In this document: positions 1 to 10,600 of the stretch, one piece after another
Layout of the letters: each line of letters starts with the position of its first letter
How positions within the stretch are numbered: the first letter of the stretch is position 1
Origin: Temnopleurus reevesii
Lineage: Eukaryota > Echinodermata > Echinoidea > Temnopleuroida > Temnopleuridae
Length of the DNA stretch: 64,000 nt
Assembly: GCA_036244855.1 (NCBI GenBank)
Contig: BQKZ01000506.1
Location: 24,588-88,587, forward strand
Reading direction: 5' to 3'
Position numbers and translations under genes: made by a program
The notes under the pieces: model-generated
Told to the model about the DNA's origin: nothing
Databases searched by the model: none
The model's input: the letters and a program-made list of their open reading frames with translations, nothing else

Positions 1-330
1 GACTCTTTACTAAGTTCACACAATTCCAACGAACAATGAGTCCTGTTGATTCGTGAGGCTTCCGGGTTTCCGGGCTTTTATGTGACTGGGCATTAACAAA
101 CAAAACGAATCTAAAGCCTCATTCACATAGAAGGGCGAAGGCAACACGACTAAACACCACTTTTTGTTCAGTTGAGTCCTGATTAGCCTCATTAACTGTC
201 CATGAACAAAGAAGGACACATAATTCAGATTTTAAAAATGGCTCATCTAGACTAAGAATCGTGTTCAGTCGGGTAGCTTCAGGCTTCTTTGTGACTGGGG
301 CTTTACCAGGGGACGGGGTAACGTGGCGTT
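1..330. mobile_element. family-A-related fragments
   Basis: Motifs such as cttccgggtttccgggcttt, tatgtgactgggc and ctttgtgactggggcttta occur with broken inner arms. The stretch looks like two overlapping damaged copies. Confidence 0.5.
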
Positions 331-443
331 TTATAAATATTATACTGGGGATCCATTTTGCATTATTCATTGCATAATAGTCGAACAAGCATCGAGCAAG
401 CTTTCGAGTGTCAAGAGCAACCTTTGTGTCAGAGCACCCATAG

Positions 444-685
444 AATAGGCGGGTTTACTTATATATTCAAATTTGTGTGCTTTTCTTGCCACTGAACGTA
501 GTCACGTGGTATTCCTTAAACCGTTTGATAACAATAAGACTACAATACTTGGAATCCAGTTTGCGTACATTACTTGTTGCTATGTCGGGCAAGCCTCGGG
601 CAAGCTTTTGGGTTGTTAAGAACAATCTTTGTGTTAAAGATATGCATAAAATTTGCATCTACATGTATTAGTTAACCCGCCTATT
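444..685. mobile_element. family-C element (AATAGGCGGGTTTAC ends)
   Basis: An element of about 240 bases with ends aataggcgggtttac and gttaacccgcctatt. The body contains gtgctatgtcgggcaagcct-like sequence and aatacttggaatccagtttg. Confidence 0.75.
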
Positions 686-1611
686 TGCATCTGCTATTAT
701 TCAAACAGCAACTAGCAATGTATGCAAACTAGATTGTGGTTCAATGGGCAAGTTTATTAATAGAGCATATTTCAAGTGTTTTTTGTTCTTTACAACCCTA
801 AAACTTGCCTAAGGTTTACCCAGCATATTAAGTAATGTATGCAAAGTGGATTCCAGGTATTATTAGTCATGTTAGTTCAATTGTCAAGTACGGCAAGGAA
901 CGCGCATGAATAGACCGTTTTACTAAATATATTCAAACTTATAGACGTTTCCAGCACAAGAACGTAGTACGTGGTATTCCTTAAGTTTGTTCGCAACAAT
1001 TAAATTGCAAAACTTGGAATGCATATATGATTAATAGACCAGTTTCGTAATGTATTCAAATTTATCTACGCTTGCCCCAAAACGAAGTATGTATTCAGCT
1101 ACCAGAAGATAATGAAAATTCAATAGTCAGAATGCTTCTTGCATACATTATTGTTAGGTTGGGCAAACATTGTAGCTTGACCAACCTAGCAGCAACTACT
1201 GCTTGCTATTCAAATTCCTTCCATTGAAATAGAATTATTTGATATCAGGTGGACAAATAGTTTATCATTGTGCATTTGACAAAGAAGCGTGCATAAAATT
1301 TGAATACATTACGAAAGTCGTCTATTGCTATGTCGGGCAAGCGTCAGGCAAGCTTTCGGGTCGTCAGGAACAACCTTTGTGTAATAAGAACGCATAAAAT
1401 GTGTATTGAGAAAAACCTGCCTACTGAACTACAACACTTGGAATCTTGTTTGCAACATTTTTATGCATACTCTGTACATAAAGGTTGATGACAACGCTAA
1501 AGCTTACCCCAAGCTTGCCAAACATTGCCAACAAGTAATGAATGCAAAGTGGATTCCAAGTATTGTAGTACAATAGGCGGCTTTACTAATAGCCCGACAT
1601 AGCAACAAGTG

Positions 1612-2918
1612 AATTGAATTGAATTGAATTAATTTATTTCCTTTTTCATATACATAATCAATGCAAAATAATATCACAAATAGAACAAAATAAAGGAGGC
1701 GAGTTCCCTGAAAGCACAGCTTGTGTTGGGATCGCCTTTACAACAAAACAAAGTAAAACAAAATCATCTCTTTGAAGAAAAAAAGTTAAAGAAAATAAAT
1801 TATTACATATTATTATTTGGAGTAAGCAAACAATTTAAGAATAAAACGAGATGGGTAAAGGAAGGAAAATGTTTGAGAGATAGAAAAGGTAAGAGAGAAG
1901 AAGAGCAATGAGAAGAAAAAAAAAAAAAAAGAATTTTGGCATTATAATATTAAATATCGATGTCAAGAGAGAGCACCTGGTGTATTAAACACTTGACAGC
2001 AAGCATTTCAGTTGCAGGTGTTGGTCCTGTTGGACATTGAAACACTCCAGTACATTAGTAACCATATGCATATGTCAATGTTAACATAAATGCAGAGGAA
2101 AATATAATAGTACAAACAAGTATACAATTACGAGGAAATTAAATTATTTTTCATTTTACGCGAGAAAGTATGCAGAGAAAGTGAATTTTGAACCGCTTCT
2201 GGCAGGGAGTTCCAAAGCTTGGGGCCTGAATAGCGAATGTCAAACTGAAATCTTCGGGTTCTATGTTTTGATAGGTGTATTTGGCTTGCACTTCTCGTAT
2301 TATAATCATGGAACTCCGAATTCCTGCGGAAACAAAATTGCTCGTTAAATTGACTAGGGAATATATTATTTGTACATTTATACATAAAGACACTCTGTTG
2401 GTGTAAGTTTATATCCGTTAATTTCAGTAGTTTTAAATCTTTAAAAATAGGATTGGTGTGATCACGAAAGTTAGCTCCAGATATAATGCGAACTATCTTT
2501 TTTTGTAGGACTACCAGCTTACGGATATTCGTTTTGTTTGTGTTTGCCCAGATAAGATTACAATAGGTTAAATAGGGTAGGACAAGAGCACAGTATAAAA
2601 TTCTTAGGATGTGTCCGGGAAGAAGGTGTTTGATTTTGGATATAATGCCAATACTTTTTGATATTTTGATTTCTACTTCAGAAATATGATATTTCCAAGA
2701 GAGGGAACTGTCCAAATAAACACCAAGAAACTTTGCCTTATCCACTCTTGGTAAGACTATGTTATCAATCTTAATGCTGATATCATCTTTACAAAATTTC
2801 TTTCCATTATGAAAAATCATATAATTGCATTTTTTTACATTTATGGATAATTTATTTGCTCTGAACCATTCACATACCTGTGAAAGGCCTCGATTTGCTT
2901 CATCACAAAGGTATTTTA
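1612..2918 (-). mobile_element. 5'-truncated non-LTR retrotransposon (CR1/L2/Jockey-type reverse transcriptase end)
   Basis: On the minus strand an open frame runs from about 2915 to a stop at 2128. It encodes the thumb/C-terminal part of a reverse transcriptase: CEWFRANKLSINVKKCNYMI, KFLGVYLDSSLSWKYHI, LVLPYLTYCNLIWA, and the end HDYNTRSASQIHL...GPKLWNSLPEAVQ. The palm domain with the catalytic Asp pair is missing. The 3' UTR (2127-1612) finishes in a short (TTCAA)n-type microsatellite tail. It sits inside a family-C repeat, cut between the segments that read acatagcaacaagt and aatgtatgcaaac. Confidence 0.85.
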
Positions 2919-3334
2919 AATGTATGCAAACTAGATATTGTCGTCTTATTGTTATCAAACGGTTTAATAAATACTACTAACTACGTTCAGTGGCAAGAAA
3001 AGTTTGATTAAATAAGTAAACCCGCTTATACGACATAATTGACCACTTTCGAAATGTATTGAAATTTATTTACTTTTGTCCCAAGGCCAACTATGTATTC
3101 AGAACAGTCAGAATGCTTCATACATACATTAACGTTGCTAGGTTAGACAAACATTGTAGCTTAACCAACCGAGCAACAACTACTGCATGTGATCTACATC
3201 CCATGCATTGAAATAACAGTGTTCTATATCAGGTGAACACATTTTCGTCATTGTTCCTTTGACAAGTAAGAATGCATAGGATTTGAATAATGACCTATTT
3301 TTATCCTCATGCATATTCCCGAAGTTTGAAATTT

Positions 3335-3471
3335 TAAGCCCCGGTCACATAGGACCCCGCGGAGGCAACACGATTCACCCCGACTCGTTGTTCGGAGGCA
3401 GTTAACTGTGAATTAACAAAGAGTCGGGGTGAATCGTGTTGCTTCAGGGGTCCTTTGTGACCGGGGCTTTA
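3335..3471. mobile_element. fold-back element family A (GCCCCGGTCACATAGG ends)
   Basis: A near-perfect hairpin of about 130 bases: gccccggtcacataggaccc ... gggtcctttgtgaccggggc, with inner arms that include gattcaccccgactcg and cgagtcggggtgaatc around cagttaactg. Many copies occur elsewhere in the window. Confidence 0.8.
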
Positions 3472-3479
3472 GGATTTGA

Positions 3480-3835
3480 TAGACCACTTTCGTAATATAT
3501 TCCAAATCTATGCAAGTTTCTTTGTCAAACGCACAATGACAAACTATTTGTTAACCTGATATAAAATAATCGTATTTCAATTGAAGGAATGTGGATAGCA
3601 AGTAGTAGTTGTTGCTAGGTTGGTCAAGCTAAAATGCTAAAATAATAATCAACGTTGATTGTGGGCGTAAACGGAAAGAGAAGACAAGCTACAATGTTTG
3701 CCCAACCTGACAACGTTAATGTATGCAAGTAGCATTCAGACTATTATACTCCTCTTTTTGACAGGTGTATACATAGTTCATCTTGGGGCAAAGATGAATA
3801 AATTATGTTGAATACATTACAAAAGTGGTTTATTT
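3480..3835. mobile_element. family-D element (AATAGACCACTTTCGTAATG ends) with insertion
   Basis: Ends gatagaccactttcgtaat and attacaaaagtggttta surround a body with aacctgatataaaataatcg. About 50 unrelated bases (3635-3690) split the gctacaatgtttgcccaacc segment. Confidence 0.65.
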
Positions 3836-3971
3836 TGTCCAATCTAGCAAAATTAATGTGGGCAAGTAGCATTCTGACTATTGTGCCCTAATTATCATCT
3901 TTACAGCTGACTGCATAGTTCGTCTTCAGACTAAAATAGTAAATTTGAATACATTACGAAAGTGTCCTGTT

Positions 3972-4195
3972 AATAGGCGGGTTTAATTATATATTCAAAT
4001 GTATGTGCGTTTAACGTAATTACGTGGTATTCCATAGACCGGTTGATAACAATAAGACTACAATACTTGGAATCCAGTTTGCATACATTACTTGTTGCTA
4101 TGTCGGGCAAGCCTCGGGCAAGCTTTTGGGTTGTCAAGAACAACCTTCGTGTTAGGGGTATGCATAAAATTTGCATCTATTAGCAAACCCGCCTA
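3972..4195. mobile_element. family-C element
   Basis: The same body as at 444, with ends aataggcgggtttaa and aaacccgcct. It lies just upstream of the precursor gene. Confidence 0.75.
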
Positions 4196-4557
4196 AGCAA
4201 CGTTAATGTATGCAAGTAGAATTCAGACTATTATACTCCTCTTTTGACAGGAGTGTACATAGTTCAGCTTCGGTAAACCTGAATAAATCTGAATAACTTA
4301 TGATGGTGGTCTTTTGGAATTTCATGATTCAATTAATTGACATTTTTGGCGGAGAATTCGAATCTAGAACCGTATGTAAGGTCGAGCCAGTTCACCGGCT
4401 TCATCAGAATACACTGAACATTCTCCAGCGGCCGGACGTCTGTTACTTCAAGCTCCCAAGGTTTTATTTCGACGGGGAGTCCTCTTGGAGTTCGGATTTT
4501 TGTGGTTTGAATCGGATTTTTTTTTTTCAGAGGGAACTGGAGAATTAAGCTGCCGAG

Positions 4558-4647
4558 ATGAAGATTCCTTGTATCTTCATCGTAGCCGCCATTTTGAGCC
4601 ATCATCTGGCCACCGCTGCCCCGACCTCTACCTCGCTGGGCTTTAGA
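4558..4647 (+). CDS. precursor gene, signal-peptide exon
   Basis: This exon encodes 30 residues from ATG to a GTAAGT donor. The N-terminus has one Lys and then a hydrophobic core (IPCIFIVAAIL), followed by HHLATAAPTS, a plausible signal-peptidase region after ATA or TAA. A T-rich tract ending in cag at 4530 looks like a splice acceptor, so the exon probably begins at 4531 with a short 5' UTR. An upstream non-coding exon may exist but was not identified. Confidence 0.78.
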
Positions 4648-7600
4648 GTAAGTCAAGTTTCCTCCTAAAAGTTCACTTTCCAATTGAGCTATCTGTGAAA
4701 AGAACTTTATAAACCAGTATCTTTAAAACAATTTTATTATCAGACTGAATAGCCATTCCCGTATGTATGCTGACCCATGTTTCAGAAGGCAAGCAGTTCT
4801 AGATGTTATTATCTTCCTTTTTTGGGGGGGGAAGCAACACTCGGAAGGATATATCAATCTTGTATGCTTTGGACTCTGTTAGCATGAGTTTTGTAAATGT
4901 GTTCAATTTTACCCACATGTCCGTCCAAAATTATTCGAAACGTATTGGGATTCTCTCCGACATAGGAAGATGGCATGTATGTACCATTATCTGTACATTG
5001 CATTTATACACATTGTAAAGTAAAAGAGTAGTGGGTTTTCGAAATTGGTAGACGGTGGCCTGTGGACGAAAGACGAGTGCGCATCTGATGTGCACATTAG
5101 AAACACAAAAAAAGAATGTCTATGGCCTGGAAATTTTGGCATCGCTTTTTTTCACACACATCTTATAGTCATAACACTTGTCTCATTTGAATCTCCAGCG
5201 GACCCGACAAATTGTTACTATCTTTACTACACGATTCTTCATGTAAAGATGGGCAGATCAGTTCGCTTTTAATAACCCTCCTTTCATCCAATTCCTAAAA
5301 ACCCCTATTAACGAGTATTGAACATTAGTTTGGCCTATTTGGGGATGAAATGGGGGTTAAAATTACATATTTTATGAAAATCACGCCAACAGAGTACAAA
5401 ACGTACAGACGAGTGTAGCATTTACTCGATGCAATCAATTTGCTAGCTTTCCAGTCTGATAAAAAAGGTATTTTCATTTTTTGTTTATATTTTTGAATAA
5501 CTTTTCAAGGAGATATTGGTCTGTAAACCACTTGTATAGTTCTATAGTGATTTGCGTGTTCTCCAAGATGAACACGAGAGTGAAGCGGTCAACATGCTAC
5601 TTGCATAGATGCCAAGTTGTACAAACATTGAATTTCTTTCTCAACGAAGCAGCAACCAATACACACCATCCACAATCCTATGAAAATAAGATTCTCTTGT
5701 ATTGGACGAGCAAATAGTTTGTCATATTTCATTCGACAAAGACGTGTGCGTCATATTTGACGGCATTATGGAAGTAATCAATTAAAAAAAAATACCAAAT
5801 AGGCCGGTTTACTATACTTTTGGTCTGCGCAAAAAAAAATCTTGCTCTGATTAATAGGAGAAAAATCGGACGAAAAGTTCAGACATTTTGAAGTAAATCG
5901 GACAATAAGTAAAGTTTTATTTCTATCACAAGTGACCAGTCCAACTTTACATATCTTGTTCATGTGATATGATGTATGTCATGCACTTCTCTGTAAGTAG
6001 TTTATTATCTTGTTTTAAAAAAACCCTCTTGTTCAAACCTTCAACGCAAAGAAAATTTTCTTTTTACGTCAAATACATGGTTGCTGGTACACAAATTGAT
6101 ATAACCCTATGAATGATTTAACAAAAATATGCATTTCATGCACTTCTCGACTTATCTTATTTTAATTTTTTCTAAAGAATCCTTTCGAATCCATAAATTC
6201 ACATTTTAAATATTCAAAAGACTTAATTAAAGGGTTACTATTATGAAATTACAAGTCGATCTGTATTGATGTATTATACCATTAATCAATACCCTTTTCA
6301 GTGAAAGAGCCCAAATGTGTTTCATATATCTTATAATATTTTTTTTTCTTCAATTTTATGTGGCTTAGTAGGGAACGCCCTTAAAAATTTCTTTCAAATG
6401 GAAATTCTATTGTGACATCACAAGAGTCAAGTTTGTTCACCTTGCTAGATCATGTTTCAGAGCTGGTTCTGTAAATAACAAAAAGAAATATGTGGATCAG
6501 TGCATGAATTTTAATAGTACCCTTTAATCGACCAAATGAAATATTCATGTATATTGTTAGATTTCAAACTCTTTTTAAAGACGGATTTACCTGGCCCAGC
6601 CCAAGTCTGTAATTCAAATTTATGCACGCTTCTCTCTAACGAATGTAATTCTTGAGTAACTTGAAACTTGCACAAGGCCTGCCCAACATAGAAACGAGTT
6701 GGTATAAATTGGATTCCAAATATTGTTTATGATTAGGAATACACCATAACTACATCGTTGACAAGTAACACACGTACGTTTAATCTAATAGTAAACTGGC
6801 ACTGTACCCAATAGACCACTTTCGTAATGTATTTAAATTTATTCACATTTGCCCTCTGACGAACTATGTATTCAGCTGTCAAAATGCATTCAGAGTACAA
6901 AAGTCACAATGCTATTTGCATACATTAACGTTGCTAGGTTGGAAAAATATTGTAGCTTGACTAAACTAGCAATGAGTGTATGCGTTACACATTCCTTCTA
7001 TTGAAATAAGATTATTTTATATCGGCTGGACATTGTCATTGTATGTTTGACAAAGAAGCATGCATAAGATTTGAATAGATTACGAAAGTGGTCTAACAAT
7101 TACTAACCCATTAGTAGAACTACTGGATCCTGGTACACCCTGCATAAAGTCTACGGGAATTACGTAATTCTGTAGTCAATGTGCTAACGATCACTTTTCT
7201 TCCGCTTTTTAGGAGATCGAGAAACCAAAGAAATACACGCAGACGACTCTCGACTCTTGGTTTTCCAAACCAAAGTCCAATACCACTTCTGCAGAGAATT
7301 CAGACGATTCTGACACCGATGCTTTAGATACATCGGTGCGCATTCTGGAAGAACCTTCTCCCAAACTCGACCATGAGCATCATCCGCTTTGCAAAGACAG
7401 ACTTGAGAATCCCAAGGAGATTGATGAAATCAAGAGCGTTCGTGACGTCATAGAGTATCTCGTCTACCGTCTGTGTCAACCACTGGTTACTGATGAAGAA
7501 GTGGATAAGATCTCGGCCATCGTCGATGAGCTGGTAAAACCAAAGGACCCAAGAGTAAGTACCGTTCGTCTGAATCCTAATTTTAGACCATCTTTGCCCC

Positions 7601-10600
7601 AAAACTGGCAAAATCATTCGGAGAGAACAAGTATACATGTCAAGAAAAAGATATTTTTCATTTCTAAAAACTAATTTAAAACATGTAAGAACGATATAAA
7701 CTATTACCGAAAAATTAAGTCTGAAGCAAATTCAAAGCTCCCTTGCAATGCATTTCAAATCGGAACCTGCTTGTGATTGTTGTATCCGCACTGTTCAATA
7801 ACCTGCGTACGGATCTATTTTCTGTGGCCCACTTTATTTTACGGAATTAGTTTTTATCGTGTTGATAATTGACAAACATAGTTGTCTTTCTGGCATAGTT
7901 GTATCGCTAATGCTAAAGGAAGTGTTCAGATTATACCTTACCATTTATTTATACAGATAACATTACCTAAGGACGCTATTTAGTCTACTAGTGGGTCTTT
8001 TTTAAATATATTTTAGGTGAGCATTTTCAGAATAGGTGGGTTTACTATTCAAATATTTGCAGATTTCTTGCTATCGAACGCAATTACGTGGTATTTCTTG
8101 AACCGGTTGGTAACAATTGAACTTTAATGCCATTTGAATACAATTTGCATATGATACGTGTTGCTTTGTCGGGCAAGCCTCTTGCAAGCTTTTGGGTGGT
8201 CAAGAACTATTTTCGTGCAAAAGAAACGCATGAAATTGAAATTTTGATTCATTATTAGTACACTCGCCTATTCAATATGACAACAGTAGATTTATTCAGA
8301 TCGTTTCCTTCTCTGCCCGTTTAGATCGAAAGACTAAAGAAATACAAGCAGAGCACTCTTGACTCTTGGGTCACTAGACCAAAACCAAGTGCAGATTCTT
8401 CAGAGAAAACGGAAGACGCCGACGCCGATGATATAGACTCGTCCAAGCGCACTTTTTTGGAGATATCATTCGCCAACCCTAACGCTGCCGATGCTTTAGA
8501 TGCACCTTCCAAGAAGTCTGAAGAGCTGAACGCCTATGATTTAGATTCATCCAAACGCACTTTCCTGGAGATATCCTTTCCAAACCCCAACGCTGCTGAT
8601 GCTTCAGATACATCCATGCGTGGTCAGCGCATCGGTCTTCCCGGCCGCGACCTGGATCGTGATCATCCTCACCCGCTCTGCAAAGATCGCCTGGACAACC
8701 CCGAGCAAATTCAGGAGATCGACGACATCAACAGCATCCGTGACGTCATAGATTACCTCATCTACCGCCTATGTCGCCCTCTTGTTACGGACGACGAGGT
8801 CTCCAAGATTGCCGACATCGTCGAACGTTTGTCACGAGCCAACATTTTACCACCGATCGCTCGTCCGCATCTAGAACTGGATGAGCCCAACTTCAACATC
8901 GATATTGACCCGTCCCCGGAATACAGTGAAGAACCACTTCCGCTGCCGGTTGATGCGGACTCTGGCGCTAAGGATACGGCTGAGCAAAATGTAAGTATTT
9001 TATGTTTATTTCATGTATCCGTTTACTTCCAGGTTTATATGTATCCGTATACTAACTTCCATGTTTTTGTGTTAGCATTTCTATATAGTTCATAAAAACA
9101 TGAGAAATATAAAGTACCCTTGTGGACGGAAGAAAACGGGGCGCATTTTGATCCGGGCATTAAATGACAACTGCGCAACTCATCTGCGCATCTTTAAGTA
9201 TGCACATAAGATGCGCACTAGTTCTTTTTATTACCGTCCACAAGTGCTACCCTCCAATTTCGAAAACCCATTCGTGTCAACACAATACAACAGTGGACAT
9301 TACTTTACTAAAATTGGAATCGACATAAAAGGTTATTCAAAAAAATATATGCTTATCTTGTCATTTTCCCCAGGAGAAGACGAGTGATAAAGGAGACGAG
9401 GTTAACAACGAACTCCGGCGATTGATAGGACGTCGCCGCCAGAACACACCAAAGATCGGAAGCTTAAACGGACCGTTGAAGCAAACTTCAGGAAAGATGC
9501 CCCGCTTGTTCGAGTTGGACGAAATGCAACGGCTTCGCGAAATCGTCAAGTCTGCTGACGGTGATCCCAAGTCATCCGATACTGACTTACCCCTAATCCA
9601 CGCTATGTGCTCGGATCGGGAGGTTAACCCCGAGAGGATCAGGAACATCGCCGATATCGAGAGCTTAAATGACGTCATGGAGTACCTGGTTTACCGACTG
9701 TGCAAAGCGTCTGCCTCTGGCAAGGACCTCGCCAAGACCTCTGCCATCGCTGCGAAAGTATTGGCCGTCATCAACAGTCTCCCGAAAAAGGAAAAGGTAA
9801 TGTTTTGATCCCCAACTAAAGAAATTCTTTTAGTGGGGTCTTCGGTAATGACCTATCAATAAAATCACGTTCTGTTAATTGTTAGAATTAACGATAATCT
9901 CGTACAGTTTGGTCTGCATATTAATTTTTCCCTCTTTTTCTCAATTCCCCTTTTTAGGACGAGGCGATTGATCAGGGAGACGAGGCAGACGAACTCCGTG
10001 GATTTGCTGGTTCAAATAAAATGTATGATCTTCGCGAGATTGTCAAGTCTGCTTTAACTGAAGATGGACCAAGCGCTCTGTGCAACGACAGACAACAGAT
10101 TAACCCAGAGACGATCAGGACCATTGCTGACATCCGGAATCTATTGGACGTCATAGATTACCTGATCTACAATCTCTGCAAAGGATCCGCCAGTGCTGAC
10201 CAAGTCGCCAAAATCACCAAAATCGCTGCGATGCTAGCTGCCGTCGTCGACAGCAAACCAAAAGAAGAGGAACACCCAATCATTGGGTACCCGAATCCGT
10301 TCGCAGAAGAAAAGCCAACCTTGGTCATAGAACCACTTCCGGAAGCGGAGCTGAAGCCACTGCCCCTCCCGAATCTAGAGGATTTTAATCCGGAAATGCA
10401 GCTTGATGTATACCCCTCTGATGATAAGGATGATGAGGTAGGTATAAGGCCCCAGTCACATAGGGCTCCGGAATCAACACAATTCAACACGACTCTTTGT
10501 TCAGTTCAATTAGCTGCCTGCGAACAACTGTCGGGTTGAATCATGTTGCTTCCGGGGCTGTATGTGCCTGGAGCTGAAGTTTAACGCAATCGCTGTGAGT

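Noticed and set aside
4333..4683. Minus-strand open frame of 116 codons over the precursor first exon
   Set aside because: It is antisense to the signal-peptide exon, which has a proper donor and joins in frame; the antisense frame shows only low-complexity Gly/Arg sequence.
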